Part shown: in pieces, positions 1 through 8,898 of the stretch
Layout of the letters: every line of letters begins with the position of its first letter
Position numbering within the stretch: position 1 is the first letter of the stretch
NCBI RefSeq assembly: GCF_014190875.1
Contig: NZ_JACHVS010000001.1
Coordinates: 186,001 to 250,000 of the forward strand
Source of the DNA: Paeniglutamicibacter cryotolerans
Lineage (GTDB): Bacteria > Actinomycetota > Actinomycetes > Actinomycetales > Micrococcaceae
Length of the DNA stretch: 64,000 nt
Direction: 5' to 3'
The notes under the pieces: generated by a model
The model's database searches: none
Told to the model about the DNA's origin: nothing
What the model saw: only the letters and a program-made list of their open reading frames with translations
Made by a program: the position numbers and the translations under genes

Positions 1-1
1 G

Positions 2-1540
2 GTGAGCGCAGTGCTGCCTGGCGGTAGGGCAGCCCGGATCGGGCTGCTGCATCAGGAACCGCCGTTTTCCCCCGATGACACCGTCCTCCAGGCGTTGGAA
101 TCGGCAGTCGCACCGGTGCGCGCCGCCGCCGCGGCGCTTGAACAGAGCGCCGCGGCAATGGCCGCCTCCCCCGGGGACGTCGCCGCCAGCGACGCGTTCT
201 CGGCGGCCTTGGAGCTGACCGAACGGCTGGGGACCTGGGACATCGATTCCCACATCTCCTCGATGTGCTCCGGCTTCGGGCTGTCGGACCTGGACCTCGA
301 GGGGACAACGGGTGCGCTCTCGGGCGGCCAGCTCTCACGGCTGTCACTGCTCTGGGTGCTGCTCAGCGCCCCGGATGTGCTGCTGCTGGATGAGCCGACC
401 AACCACCTCGACGACGCGGCGACGGCCCACCTGCGCACCGTGTTGGCCGCGTGGCCGGGGCCGGTACTGATTGCCAGCCATGACCGGTCCTTCCTCGATG
501 ACTCGCTCACCTCGCTGATCGACCTTGATCCGTCACCGATGCCGCAGGCGTTTGCCCGATCCCTGGTCGGGGATGGGGACGGTTCGGGGATCGGCACCAC
601 CCGCTTCAGCGGCAGTTACACCGGCTACCTGCAGGCCAGGCTCGATTCCCGCGAACACTGGGAGCGCCGGTACACCGATGAACAAGCCGAACTCAAGCGT
701 TTGCGGGCCTCGGTACGGGAGAACCAGGGTGTCGGACATGCCAATTGGAAGCCCCGCAGCGAGGTCCGGGCGATGGCGAAGTTCTCTTCCGACAGGAACG
801 CGAAGGTCGTTTCCCGTCGGGTCAACGACTCACGCTCCCGGCTTGATGAACTCCAAGCGCAGCAGATCCGCAAGCCCCCAAGGGAACTGTGCTTCAGCGG
901 CCTGAATGCAGCCGGATCCACTGCCGGTTCCGGGCGGTCCTTCTCCGGTCCGGTGCTGGCAGCCGCCGCTGTTGCAGTGGACGGCCGCCTGCCGGCGAGC
1001 TCGCTGAGTGTGGCAGCCGGTGAGAAATGGCTCATCACGGGTCCCCACGGATCGGGCAAGTCCACGCTGTTGGACCTCTTGGCCGGGCGGTTGGCCCCGG
1101 ATGCCGGGTCGGTGAACGCCCCGGCTTCGCTGCGCATCGGCCTGCTGGCCCAAGACGTCGAGCTACCGGATCCGCGGGAACGCGGCCCCGGGCGCACCGT
1201 CCTGCGGGCCTACACCGATCTCGTCGGAGAGCGGCTGGCATCCGAGGTGCCGCTGCGGTTGTTCGGCCTGGTCGCCGGCCGGGACGAGAACCGCCCGGTG
1301 GCAACGCTCAGCGTCGGTCAGCAGCGCCGGCTGGCACTGGCGATCCTCCTGGCCGACCCGCCTGATGTGTTGCTGCTCGATGAGCCGACCAACCACCTGT
1401 CGCTGGTGCTTGCCACCATGTTGGAGGCCGCGATCCCGGATTACCCCGGCGCCGTGGTCGTGGCATCGCACGACAGGTGGCTGCGCCGCGGATGGACGGG
1501 GAGGCGCTTGGAGCTCTCCGATGCGGCCGGAGGCCGGTAG
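2..1540 (+). CDS. ABC-F family ATPase, 5' end outside the window
   Basis: Cytosolic ABC-F protein: two ATP-binding cassettes in one chain with no membrane segments. ABC-F proteins act on the ribosome in translation or antibiotic resistance. The first Walker A is missing because the gene starts upstream; the visible part opens at the Q-loop of cassette 1 (IGLLHQEP). Then come signature LSGGQLSRL and Walker B LLLDEPTNHLDD (about residues 106-138), a charged helical linker (about 215-300), Walker A GPHGSGKST (about 348), signature LSVGQQRRL and a second DEPTNHL. The second motif reads NHLS where NHLD is usual. The GTG at base 2 is therefore not the true start. Which ABC-F subfamily it belongs to cannot be told. 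Confidence 0.93.
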   Translation: MSAVLPGGRAARIGLLHQEPPFSPDDTVLQALESAVAPVRAAAAALEQSAAAMAASPGDVAASDAFSAALELTERLGTWDIDSHISSMCSGFGLSDLDLEGTTGALSGGQLSRLSLLWVLLSAPDVLLLDEPTNHLDDAATAHLRTVLAAWPGPVLIASHDRSFLDDSLTSLIDLDPSPMPQAFARSLVGDGDGSGIGTTRFSGSYTGYLQARLDSREHWERRYTDEQAELKRLRASVRENQGVGHANWKPRSEVRAMAKFSSDRNAKVVSRRVNDSRSRLDELQAQQIRKPPRELCFSGLNAAGSTAGSGRSFSGPVLAAAAVAVDGRLPASSLSVAAGEKWLITGPHGSGKSTLLDLLAGRLAPDAGSVNAPASLRIGLLAQDVELPDPRERGPGRTVLRAYTDLVGERLASEVPLRLFGLVAGRDENRPVATLSVGQQRRLALAILLADPPDVLLLDEPTNHLSLVLATMLEAAIPDYPGAVVVASHDRWLRRGWTGRRLELSDAAGGR

Positions 1541-1549
1541 GCGGACGGA

Positions 1550-1570
1550 GTCCCGGCCAATGGCCGGGAC
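1550..1570. terminator. hairpin between convergent genes
   Basis: GTCCCGGCC and GGCCGGGAC form a perfect 9-bp stem with a 3-nt loop, placed 9 bases after the ABC-F stop and 42 bases before the stop of the convergent gene. There is no U-tract, so its terminator strength is uncertain. Confidence 0.55.
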
Positions 1571-1612
1571 CCCGTATCGTGACGTCTGCGTTTCGCTACG
1601 ACAACGGGTGTT

Positions 1613-2845
1613 TCAGGCGCCCAGCTCGTGCGTGCGGTCCTGGATGTGCCAGGGCGAGTCGTAGCCCTCCGGGGAGCCGAGCAGCTCGAGGAACGGCTTG
1701 GCGTCAAAGGCCTCCGGGCCCAGCACTCCGGCTCCGGTCCAGACGCCGGTGGCCAGCAGTTCCAGCGCGATGACCGGGTTAAGCGCGGTCTGCCAGACAA
1801 CGGCCTGGGAGTTGTCCCGGGCCATTGTCTCCTCGTTGTCGGCCACGTGGTAGAGGTAGACGCGTTTCGCGGCACCGTCCTTGTCCTTGCCGGTGACCAG
1901 CAGCCCGGCGCAGGTCTTGCCCTTCATCAGGTGGCCCAGCTGTGCCGGATCCGGCAACACGGCGGCGACCATGTCGCGCGGGGAAACCATCTGGCCCTTG
2001 ACGTTGACCGGCTGGGTGGAGTCCAGGCCAAGCATGTGCAGGGTCTTGAGCACTGAAATGAATTCCTCGCCCAGGCCGTACTTGAAGTTGACCCTCTTGG
2101 CATCGATCCAGCGCGGCATCAGCAGCACCTCTTCGTGCTCCACGTTCACGCACTCGACCTCGCCGATGCCCTCGGGGAAGTCGAAGACCTCCGGCTCGGA
2201 GAACGGTGCCGTGGTGAACCAGCCGCGGTCCGCCTCATACATCACCGGCGGGTTCAGGCATTCCTCGATGGTGGTCCAGATGGAGAACGACGGGGCGAAT
2301 TCGTAGCCATCGACCGTCAGATTCGCTCCGTCGCGCACACCGAGCTCGTCGATTTCGCCGAACAGCTCGTCCGCAGCGTAGCGGGCGAAGACATCGGAGA
2401 GACCCGGCTCGACGCCGATGCCGCACAGGGCCAGGACGCCGCGGGCGGCGAGCTCTTCGCTCTGCTTGAACTGTTCGTCGCCGAGCTTCACGCCGGTGAG
2501 CTCGTGCGGGTTTTCGGGGTGCGGGCTGGACAGGCTCATGGCCATGTCCAGGTAGGTCGCCCCCGCGGTGGTGACACCGGTGAAGATCGGCATGACGAAG
2601 CGCGGGTCAACGGCGTTCAGAGTGTGGGTGATGCCGTGCTTCCGGACCAGCGCCTCGACCGCGGCGGCGTCGGACGCGTCAACCTGGGCCGCCTTGAAGC
2701 GGGGGTCGGCCAGCTCGGTGACCAGGGCCTCGGGACGGGAGGGGTCGTAGTCGGCGATGACGCAGGTGGTGAAGAAGCTGCGGCGCTTGGCGATGCGGGC
2801 TGCCGCCGCGCCGACGCCGCCGGCGCCGATGATGAGGATCTGCAT
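1613..2845 (-). CDS. saccharopine dehydrogenase-like NAD(P)-dependent oxidoreductase
   Basis: 410-residue cytosolic oxidoreductase. The N-terminal Rossmann fold opens with GAGGVGAAAA (residues 7-16) and an acidic residue at the end of strand 2 (IADYDPS). The rest has the layout of the saccharopine dehydrogenase / carboxynorspermidine reductase superfamily, with a substrate-binding C-terminal half. Members reduce imines formed from amines or amino acids and aldehydes; the substrate here is unknown. It lies 97 bases downstream of an amino acid/amine permease on the same strand, under a TetR regulator gene, so a role in catabolism or synthesis of an amine or lysine-type compound is a reasonable inference. 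Confidence 0.8.
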   Translation of the reverse strand: MQILIIGAGGVGAAAARIAKRRSFFTTCVIADYDPSRPEALVTELADPRFKAAQVDASDAAAVEALVRKHGITHTLNAVDPRFVMPIFTGVTTAGATYLDMAMSLSSPHPENPHELTGVKLGDEQFKQSEELAARGVLALCGIGVEPGLSDVFARYAADELFGEIDELGVRDGANLTVDGYEFAPSFSIWTTIEECLNPPVMYEADRGWFTTAPFSEPEVFDFPEGIGEVECVNVEHEEVLLMPRWIDAKRVNFKYGLGEEFISVLKTLHMLGLDSTQPVNVKGQMVSPRDMVAAVLPDPAQLGHLMKGKTCAGLLVTGKDKDGAAKRVYLYHVADNEETMARDNSQAVVWQTALNPVIALELLATGVWTGAGVLGPEAFDAKPFLELLGSPEGYDSPWHIQDRTHELGA

Positions 2846-2942
2846 GATGAGGCCTTTCTAATGGCAGTGTGCTGCGTGGTGATCCGGCGATTGCACCGGA
2901 TCGGGGGAAGAAGTCTGCGACCGGGGGTGTGGCGTCCCGGGT

Positions 2943-4460
2943 TTATTCTGGGGCCAGGATCTTTGAATCCTTGTTGATGGTTTCCTTCTTGAAGTACGGC
3001 TTCGACTCCGGGAACGCCGCCCAGGCGAACATCGCCACGACACCCAGGGCCAGCGAGCCGATTCCGATGACGAAGGTGCTTCCGACTCCGGCGATCGTCG
3101 CGTTTCCGTAGTCGGGATCGGCCATGTCGATGGCCGACTGCACAAAGGCCCAGGCCATGAACACCCCGCCGAGCAGCGGGAAGAAGAAGCGGTGGAAGAA
3201 GTTGCGCGCGGAGGCGAACAGGCTGGAGCGGAAGTACCAGATGCAGGCGAAGGATGCGATGCCGTAGAACAGCGCGATGGCCAGGCCGATGGAGAGCACC
3301 GAGTCCTGCAGCACGTTGTTGCTGACCATGCTCATGCCCACGAAGTAGGCGATGGAGATGATGCCCATCAGCAGCGTGGAGAACGTCGGGGTCTGCGACT
3401 TCTCGCTGACCTTGGCGAAACGCGCCGGCAGCGCCTTGTAGATGCCCATGGCGAAGGTGCCGCGGGCCGTGGGCAGGATGGTGGTCTGCGAGGAGGACAG
3501 CGCGGAGATGGCGACGGCGATGACCAGGAACCAGCCCAGCGGCCCCATGGCCAGCGAGGCCAGTCCGTAGAAGACGTCGTCCGCGTGCGACTCGTTCGCC
3601 AGCCCGGTGCCCGTATCGCCGACGCCGGCGTACATCATCACGGCGAGGGTGATGCCGACGTATGTGACCAGCAGCAGGACGGTGGAGAGGATGGCCGCGC
3701 GGCCCGGGGTCTTTTTCGGGTCCTTGGTTTCCTCTGTCAGCGCCAGGCAGGTGTCCCAGCCCCAGTAGATGAACAGGGCCAGCATGACTGCCTGGACCAT
3801 GCCCGAGTGATCCGCCAACATCGGGTTGAACCAGTCAAGGGAGATCGGGGTGGCATCCGGTGCGTTGCCGGTGAAATAGCCGACGAGGCAGCCGATGACG
3901 AAGGCGGCCATGGCTGCGTACTGGATGAGCAGCAGGACCGTCTGCACTTTCTCGCCGAGTTCCACGCCGCGCATCGACACGTAGGTCATGATGGCGATGG
4001 TCACGGCGCCCAGGCCCACGACCAGGACCCGGTTTTCGACGAGCGAGCCGTCTCCGACCAGGTGCAGGATGTAGATGGCGGTGATTTCGGCGAGGTTCGC
4101 CATGACGAAGATGCCGGCGACGGCGAGGGCCCAGCCGGAGAACCAACCGGTGCGCGGTCCGAAGGCCTTGGCCGCCCAGGTAAAGACGGTGCCGCAGTCC
4201 GGAAGCGCGTTGTTGAGCTCGCGGTAGGCGAAGGCGGTGAACATCATCGGGACGAAGGCGATGATGAAGGCGATGGGAGCCTGCGCGCCGACGGCCAGCA
4301 CCACGTAGCCCAGTGTCGCGGCGATCGAGAAGAGCGGCGCCGTGGAGGCCAGCCCGATGATCGTCGAGCCGGCGATGCCCAGCGTCCCCGCGGCCAGGCC
4401 CTTGCCGGACATAGCCGGCCCAGCCTGTTGGACGACTGGTTTCGACTTCGTGGTTTGCAT
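2943..4460 (-). CDS. APC-superfamily amino acid/polyamine permease
   Basis: 505-residue integral membrane transporter with about 12 hydrophobic segments. The first carries the unwound-helix motif typical of APC permeases (GIAGSTIIGLASTAPL, near residue 40). It would import an amino acid or amine by proton or sodium coupling. The ATG at 4460 is preferred because AGGGG lies about 9 bases upstream; an in-frame GTG at 4490 lacks such a site. An inverted repeat suited to a TetR regulator lies 57-72 bases upstream. The gene sits between the TetR gene and the saccharopine-dehydrogenase-like gene on the same strand. The substrate is not deducible. Confidence 0.88.
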   Translation of the reverse strand: MQTTKSKPVVQQAGPAMSGKGLAAGTLGIAGSTIIGLASTAPLFSIAATLGYVVLAVGAQAPIAFIIAFVPMMFTAFAYRELNNALPDCGTVFTWAAKAFGPRTGWFSGWALAVAGIFVMANLAEITAIYILHLVGDGSLVENRVLVVGLGAVTIAIMTYVSMRGVELGEKVQTVLLLIQYAAMAAFVIGCLVGYFTGNAPDATPISLDWFNPMLADHSGMVQAVMLALFIYWGWDTCLALTEETKDPKKTPGRAAILSTVLLLVTYVGITLAVMMYAGVGDTGTGLANESHADDVFYGLASLAMGPLGWFLVIAVAISALSSSQTTILPTARGTFAMGIYKALPARFAKVSEKSQTPTFSTLLMGIISIAYFVGMSMVSNNVLQDSVLSIGLAIALFYGIASFACIWYFRSSLFASARNFFHRFFFPLLGGVFMAWAFVQSAIDMADPDYGNATIAGVGSTFVIGIGSLALGVVAMFAWAAFPESKPYFKKETINKDSKILAPE

Positions 4461-4516
4461 TCGGGCACCCCTGCTAGCTTTGTGATCCACCGCATAGGCG
4501 GTTGTGACCTAAAACC

Positions 4517-4532
4517 TACCATCTGGTTGGTA
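4517..4532. promoter_or_regulatory. inverted repeat, candidate TetR operator
   Basis: TACCA and TGGTA arms are separated by six bases, in the interval between the TetR gene stop and the permease start. TetR dimers bind short palindromes next to their targets, so this is a plausible site for the neighbouring regulator. Assignment is inference. Confidence 0.4.
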
Positions 4533-4595
4533 AGTTCACAAAGTGACGCATGGCACTGTCATTGGGTGGTGTTCCGCAGAGGCCTCGAATCCCGG

Positions 4596-5156
4596 TTAGG
4601 CCCGCGGACCGGCCGCTTGCTGCAGCCGCTCGATCATTCCCAGCAGGTCCGTTGCCACCGAGGCGCCCAGGAACGATTCGTCACCCTCGCCCAGGCTCAG
4701 CAGCGCGTTATGGTTGATGCCGTCGCCGGCAAAGAGCACCAGCTTGGCCAGCAGTTCATCCCCCAACCCCTGCAGCAGCGCCTCGTACCAGCCCTCGCGG
4801 CAGGTCCTCAGCAGCTCGAGTGCGGCCTCGTCGCCGGTTTGCCCCAGCCGGTACACCGCCTCGATGAGCCGTTCCAGCAAGCTGTCGCGCCGTTGGGAGG
4901 AGACCACGTAGTACCGTGCTGCGTTCGGGGGGTCGGCCAGCATCCGGTGCGCGTCGGCGGCGGCCTGCGCTCGGAGCTCGGCAAAGATGCCCTGGCGCAG
5001 CGCGTCCATGGAGGAAAAGTGGTAGAGGACCCCGGCCTTGGAGAGGCCGCAGGCGACCCCGAGCGCTTCGAGGGTGGCTGCACGCATGCCTTGGTACACG
5101 ATCAGGTTCAGGTACGCGGTGAGGATGGCCTCCCGCTTTCCTTGTTGGGTCAGCAT
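4596..5156 (-). CDS. TetR-family transcriptional regulator
   Basis: 186 residues. The N-terminal 55 residues form a TetR helix-turn-helix (LEALGVACGLSKAGVLYHF, residues about 29-47), followed by an all-helical ligand/dimer domain ending in a Leu-rich helix. TetR proteins usually repress adjacent genes and are released by a small ligand. It is the promoter-proximal gene of the unit with the APC permease and the saccharopine-dehydrogenase-like enzyme, which makes these its likely targets. The ligand is probably the permease substrate or a product of it (inference). Confidence 0.9.
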   Translation of the reverse strand: MLTQQGKREAILTAYLNLIVYQGMRAATLEALGVACGLSKAGVLYHFSSMDALRQGIFAELRAQAAADAHRMLADPPNAARYYVVSSQRRDSLLERLIEAVYRLGQTGDEAALELLRTCREGWYEALLQGLGDELLAKLVLFAGDGINHNALLSLGEGDESFLGASVATDLLGMIERLQQAAGPRA

Positions 5157-5222
5157 CCGATCATCCTATGCCGAGGGGCCGGACGGGACCCCCTCAGGTG
5201 TTTAGCCCGCGACCAGGCCCGC

Positions 5223-5270
5223 CACCCAGGCGAACCACCGGCAGCGGGCTGCCGGTGGTTCGCCTGGGTG
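5223..5270. terminator. 21-bp perfect hairpin downstream of ygfZ-like gene
   Basis: Bases 5223-5243 and 5250-5270 are perfect reverse complements (21 bp, 6-nt loop). The hairpin sits 31 bases past the stop of the minus-strand folate-binding gene and 67 bases before the start of the TetR gene. No U-tract follows on either strand, so it may terminate with Rho or protect a 3' end. Confidence 0.55.
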
Positions 5271-5300
5271 TGGTTCACTACGCGCTTGGGTTGTTGGCCG

Positions 5301-6374
5301 CTAGCGGCGCGGTCCGCCGCGCAGGAAACCGGTTTGGCGTCCGAGCACCTGTCCGGCATCGGTTGCCACGATCATTTCCTGGGCCGCGGCATAGGCCTCA
5401 TCGCCGTCCACGACGCTGAGCCCAGCCGCCGGGTCGACGTTTCGCTTGATGACGGCCAGGGCAATGGGCCCGGCCTCGAAGTGCAGCGCGTCGGAGGTGA
5501 TCCGGCCGACGGCCTTCTCCCCCAACCGGACCTCGGAGCCCGGTGCGGGAAGCGTGTGCATCGAACCGTCCAGGTGCAGGAAGACCAGGCGGCGCGGCGG
5601 GTGGCCGAGGTTATGGACGCGCGCGATGGTCTCCTGGCCCTTGTAGCAGCCCTTGTCCAGGTGCACCGCAGTGCGCATCAAATCCAGTTCGTGCGGGATC
5701 GTCTTCTCATCGGTGTCCACCCCGGCGCGCGGTCGCCAGGCGGCGATGCGCAGCGCCTCGACGGCCATCATGCCCGCGAGCTTCATCGACGCCGTCGCCG
5801 ATTCGAGCTCCGGGCGCGGGACGAGGTATTCATACCAGGGGCGTTCGACGCCCGGGTGCTCGGCGGCCGAGTAGGCGTAGCCGCCGGTGACGACGCCTGG
5901 CCAGGGATCGCGCCAGCAGGTTAGGCCGGAGAACTCGGGAACCGGAGCGCACGAGGCGACGACGGCATAGTCGGCACTGACGTCGGTGACCGAAACGCGC
6001 AGCATGAAGCGCATGCGGTCCAGCCACCCGGCGATGCTCGGGGCTTGGCCCGGTTCGACGATCAGCCAGGAGGTCTGCCCGTCATCGACCAGGCGCAGGT
6101 CGTGCTCGATGCGCCCCTGCACGCTCAGCAGCAGGGTCTGGACGGCGACGCCCGGTTCGAGTCCCAGCAGCAGCTGGCTGCTCAGGCTGTTGAGCCAGGA
6201 GAGCCGGTCTTCCCCGGAGACGGTGACTACGCCGAAGTGCGAGAGGTCGGCGAGGGCCTGGCCGCCGAGCAGCCGGCGCTGTTCGCCGCTCGGGTCGCCG
6301 TAGTGGGCCGCCACCCCGGCGTCGATGCCCGCGCCTTCGACGGCGCCGGGACGTTTGAGCAGGGGTGAGGTCAT
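5301..6374 (-). CDS. YgfZ/GcvT-like folate-binding protein
   Basis: 357-residue protein of the YgfZ family, tetrahydrofolate-dependent factors that support repair and assembly of iron-sulfur enzymes. The family signature K-G-C-Y-x-G-Q-E is present as DKGCYKGQETIARV, about residues 242-255. The GcvT-like fold lacks the extra domains of a glycine-cleavage T protein. The start at 6374 lies 5 bases after the stop of the nitrobindin-like gene, so the two are very likely co-transcribed. This pairing suggests a shared job in haem/Fe-S or oxidative-stress upkeep (inference). Confidence 0.9.
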   Translation of the reverse strand: MTSPLLKRPGAVEGAGIDAGVAAHYGDPSGEQRRLLGGQALADLSHFGVVTVSGEDRLSWLNSLSSQLLLGLEPGVAVQTLLLSVQGRIEHDLRLVDDGQTSWLIVEPGQAPSIAGWLDRMRFMLRVSVTDVSADYAVVASCAPVPEFSGLTCWRDPWPGVVTGGYAYSAAEHPGVERPWYEYLVPRPELESATASMKLAGMMAVEALRIAAWRPRAGVDTDEKTIPHELDLMRTAVHLDKGCYKGQETIARVHNLGHPPRRLVFLHLDGSMHTLPAPGSEVRLGEKAVGRITSDALHFEAGPIALAVIKRNVDPAAGLSVVDGDEAYAAAQEMIVATDAGQVLGRQTGFLRGGPRR

Positions 6375-6379
6375 GTTTG

Positions 6380-6979
6380 TTACGCCGTTTTCTTCAGTGC
6401 AGCCGAAGCGTGGGCCTTGAGGTCATTGTCTCCGGTGGAGACATCCCATCGCCAATACAGGTCGCCGTTGACCAATCCATACATGCGGGTCGCCGAGGCA
6501 TATTCCTTGGCGTGGGACCCGCGCATCACCAGATCAGTTGCCAGGTGGATCTGCGGGCCCCTGATCTGGCCGTAGTACAGCTCGGAGATTCCCCCGGGGT
6601 GCACTATGCCGACCTGGATCTTGAAGCCGCACTCCTCGGTGCGCAGCTCCTCCACGGCATCGGCCGATCGCAGCGCCGGCACCACGTCGCCCGGGCGCAT
6701 GCCCGGTCCTCCGTCGGCATCGAGCAGCGGCCGTTCCAGGGACCAGAATCCGGTCTCGATGGACAGTGGGCGCAGCTTGGTGCCGGCCTCGTCGGTCAAC
6801 CAGGACTCGGCCCGGTACTCGAGGTACGGCAGGCCGATATGGCTGAAGACGACGGACTGGAAGAAGTGCTCGTCGTCGGCTTCGCCCTCCCCGAGCCGGC
6901 CGGCGCCCTCCCAGGTGCCGATCAGCCAGGAAAGCGGAACGAGTTCGGGAGTGAGGTCCGTGGGGATTTCGATGGGCAT
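6380..6979 (-). CDS. nitrobindin-like FABP/THAP4-type beta-barrel protein
   Basis: 199 residues. The family hallmark GTWEGAG lies near residue 19, and the chain continues as a beta-rich lipocalin-like barrel. Bacterial nitrobindins bind haem through a C-terminal histidine and can isomerise peroxynitrite. A matching histidine is present in the C-terminal strand (LKAHASAALKK), so haem binding is plausible but not proven. The ATG at 6979 is chosen because AGGAAGG lies 8 bases upstream; the open frame runs further upstream but has unlike composition there and overlaps a separate small gene. Confidence 0.85.
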   Translation of the reverse strand: MPIEIPTDLTPELVPLSWLIGTWEGAGRLGEGEADDEHFFQSVVFSHIGLPYLEYRAESWLTDEAGTKLRPLSIETGFWSLERPLLDADGGPGMRPGDVVPALRSADAVEELRTEECGFKIQVGIVHPGGISELYYGQIRGPQIHLATDLVMRGSHAKEYASATRMYGLVNGDLYWRWDVSTGDNDLKAHASAALKKTA

Positions 6980-7010
6980 GCCGGAAGCCTTCCTGGGGAG
7001 TAGGCGGTGC

Positions 7011-7127
7011 TTACTTCTGACCCTTGAACAGGCGGGTGACCACGAGGCCGGCGAAGCCAGCCATGCCGACACCGGCAACGACGAGCAGCGAGATGAAGAA
7101 GATTTCCAGGGCGAGGTAAGTTTCCAT
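7011..7127 (-). CDS. 38-residue single-span membrane microprotein
   Basis: A short gene whose product begins METYLALEIFFISLL and ends RLFKGQK: a short N-terminus, one long hydrophobic stretch (residues about 5-31) with glycine-rich second half, and a basic C-terminal tail. This is the pattern of a small inner-membrane protein with the C-terminus in the cytosol. It lies 31 bases upstream of the nitrobindin-like gene on the same strand and is probably the first gene of that operon. I do not recognise a named family. Coding potential is supported by the clean hydrophobic/basic layout and position; expression is unproven. Confidence 0.65.
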   Translation of the reverse strand: METYLALEIFFISLLVVAGVGMAGFAGLVVTRLFKGQK

Positions 7128-7225
7128 GGCACCATCCTAACGCTTTTGCCCGTCCCGTTTCCGCTCCGCGTCGCGGGACGGAATTATGCGATGCACGCCA
7201 CATCCTCGGCGCCGCCGCGGGGTGG

Positions 7226-7966
7226 TCAGCTGACCAGCAGCGTTTCGACGAACCAGGCCATGGCACCGCAGACGAGCACCGGCACGATGCCGGCGGCTAT
7301 TGCACCGCGGTTATCCGCGGGGCCGCCCTCGCTGACCAGGATCGCACGGAACGCCACGATGACTGCACCGGTGACCGCGCCAAGCACGAGCGCCGGCACC
7401 AGGTCCACGTCCGCGAACAGCACGCTGCTGACGCCTCCCAGCAACACGGCGACAATCCAGCCCAGCGGGGCCACGATCCGGTCCGGCCAGCGGATCGCTC
7501 CGATCAGCCCGGCGCCGACCATGCTGATGCCGGCCACCACGACTACCGGGGTGCTGTGGCCCAGCCCGTCCAACGCCACCCAGCCGGAGCCGAGTACCGC
7601 GATGAGCACGCCGGTGGCACCGATGGCCGTTCCCTCGAGGCGCATCGCGCCCCCGGTTCCACGCAGCAGCTGGGCCAGGAAGGCCAGGAGCACGCCGGCG
7701 GCAACGCAGGGAGCCAGCCAGTCCATGGTCGGCCCGGATCCGGTTCCGATCGCCAGCGCGGAAGCTCCCGCTCCGGCAATCAGCAACACGACGCCGAGTG
7801 CCGCCTTGCCCGGGAAGCCCAGCAGGCTCCCCCACCCGAGGGCGAGCCCCGCCAACAGCACCACCACCACCCCGAGGGCCGCGAACGAGGATTCGGTGGG
7901 CGCGTAGGAGGCCCCCACGATCAGCAGGGTTGCCAGAATGGCCGAGGCCATGACTTTGAGTCTCAC
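7226..7966 (-). CDS. multi-pass membrane protein of unknown function
   Basis: 246 residues, almost entirely hydrophobic, with 7-8 predicted membrane segments and very short loops. No catalytic motif is visible. The first segment after MRLKVMAS could be an uncleaved signal anchor. The gene is divergent from glnR with about 160 bases between the two starts, so both may share a control region. I do not recognise the family. Confidence 0.75.
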   Translation of the reverse strand: MRLKVMASAILATLLIVGASYAPTESSFAALGVVVVLLAGLALGWGSLLGFPGKAALGVVLLIAGAGASALAIGTGSGPTMDWLAPCVAAGVLLAFLAQLLRGTGGAMRLEGTAIGATGVLIAVLGSGWVALDGLGHSTPVVVVAGISMVGAGLIGAIRWPDRIVAPLGWIVAVLLGGVSSVLFADVDLVPALVLGAVTGAVIVAFRAILVSEGGPADNRGAIAAGIVPVLVCGAMAWFVETLLVS

Positions 7967-8126
7967 CTTATCTATCCTGCCTTACCGCACCGTTTTCAGG
8001 CCCACCGGGCGGCCGTTCGTCATGCTCTGCGGCGTGGTTCCGTGGGCAAACTATACTGAAAACCACCCCGACCCCGAGGAAGTGTCCGGTTCCGTTTCCG
8101 TTCAACACCTCATAAGGAGGCACCCC

Positions 8127-8825
8127 GTGGCCAGCATCCGGCTCCTGAGCGATGCCCCCGGTCCCGCCCACGGCGTGCTGCCCGCCCTCGGGCTGCTGGG
8201 CCACGAGCTTCTACTGCTTCCCGCCAGCGCCACGGCACTGCTCGGTGCCGAACCCGGGGACGTGATCATGGTCGATGCCCGCAAGGACTTGGTCGGTGCC
8301 CGGGCGCTCTGCCAGCTGCTGCGCAGCACCGGATCCGCGACCCCGACGCTGCTGGTGCTCACCGAGGGCGGCATGGCGGCGGTCTCCGGACTCTGGCAGG
8401 TCGACGACGTCGTGCTGGATTCCGCCGGTCCGGCGGAGGTCGAAGCCAGGCTGCGCCTGGCCCTGGCCCGCGCGCAACCCGCCCAGGCACTCGAGGTGGC
8501 TCCGATCCGTGCCGCCGGCGTCGTGATCGACGAAGCGAGCTACACGGCGAAGGTCCACGGATTGCCGCTGAACCTGACCTACAAGGAATTCGAGCTGCTC
8601 AAGTACCTGGCCCAACACCCGGGGCGGGTCTTCACCCGCGACCAGTTGCTGCACGAGGTCTGGGGCTACGACTACTACGGAGGCACCCGGACAGTGGACG
8701 TGCACGTGCGCCGGTTGCGCGCGAAGCTGGGCACCGAGAACGAGCAGCTGATCGGAACCGTACGCAACGTGGGCTACCGCTTCGCCCAGCAGCGCGAGGA
8801 TTCCACCGAGCTCATCGGGGCCTGA
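8127..8825 (+). CDS. glnR: GlnR-type orphan response regulator (nitrogen control)
   Basis: 232 residues. An atypical receiver domain (residues 1-120) is followed by an OmpR/PhoB winged helix with the segments [16 protein letters not shown] and [17 protein letters not shown]. Wording of both domains matches actinobacterial GlnR ([28 protein letters not shown]), the global regulator of ammonium assimilation and nitrate/nitrite genes. The GTG at 8127 is chosen because AAGGAGG ends 6 bases upstream. Neighbours support the call: glnR directly precedes mshD in mycobacteria too. A TATACT hexamer at 8052-8057 could be a -10 element, but no clear -35 was seen. Confidence 0.88.
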   Translation: MASIRLLSDAPGPAHGVLPALGLLGHELLLLPASATALLGAEPGDVIMVDARKDLVGARALCQLLRSTGSATPTLLVLTEGGMAAVSGLWQVDDVVLDSAGPAEVEARLRLALARAQPAQALEVAPIRAAGVVIDEASYTAKVHGLPLNLTYKEFELLKYLAQHPGRVFTRDQLLHEVWGYDYYGGTRTVDVHVRRLRAKLGTENEQLIGTVRNVGYRFAQQREDSTELIGA

Positions 8826-8898
8826 GCAGGCCCGACGCGCCACCGGCCGGAACCACTGCCCGTCGACGTCGTGGAGCCGCGGCGGCTATGTTAGGAAC

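Noticed and set aside
3192..5924. Very long open frame on the plus strand across the permease, TetR and ygfZ genes
   Set aside because: It is antisense to three well-supported genes and is Gly/Arg/His/Gln-rich, as expected from the third-position GC bias.
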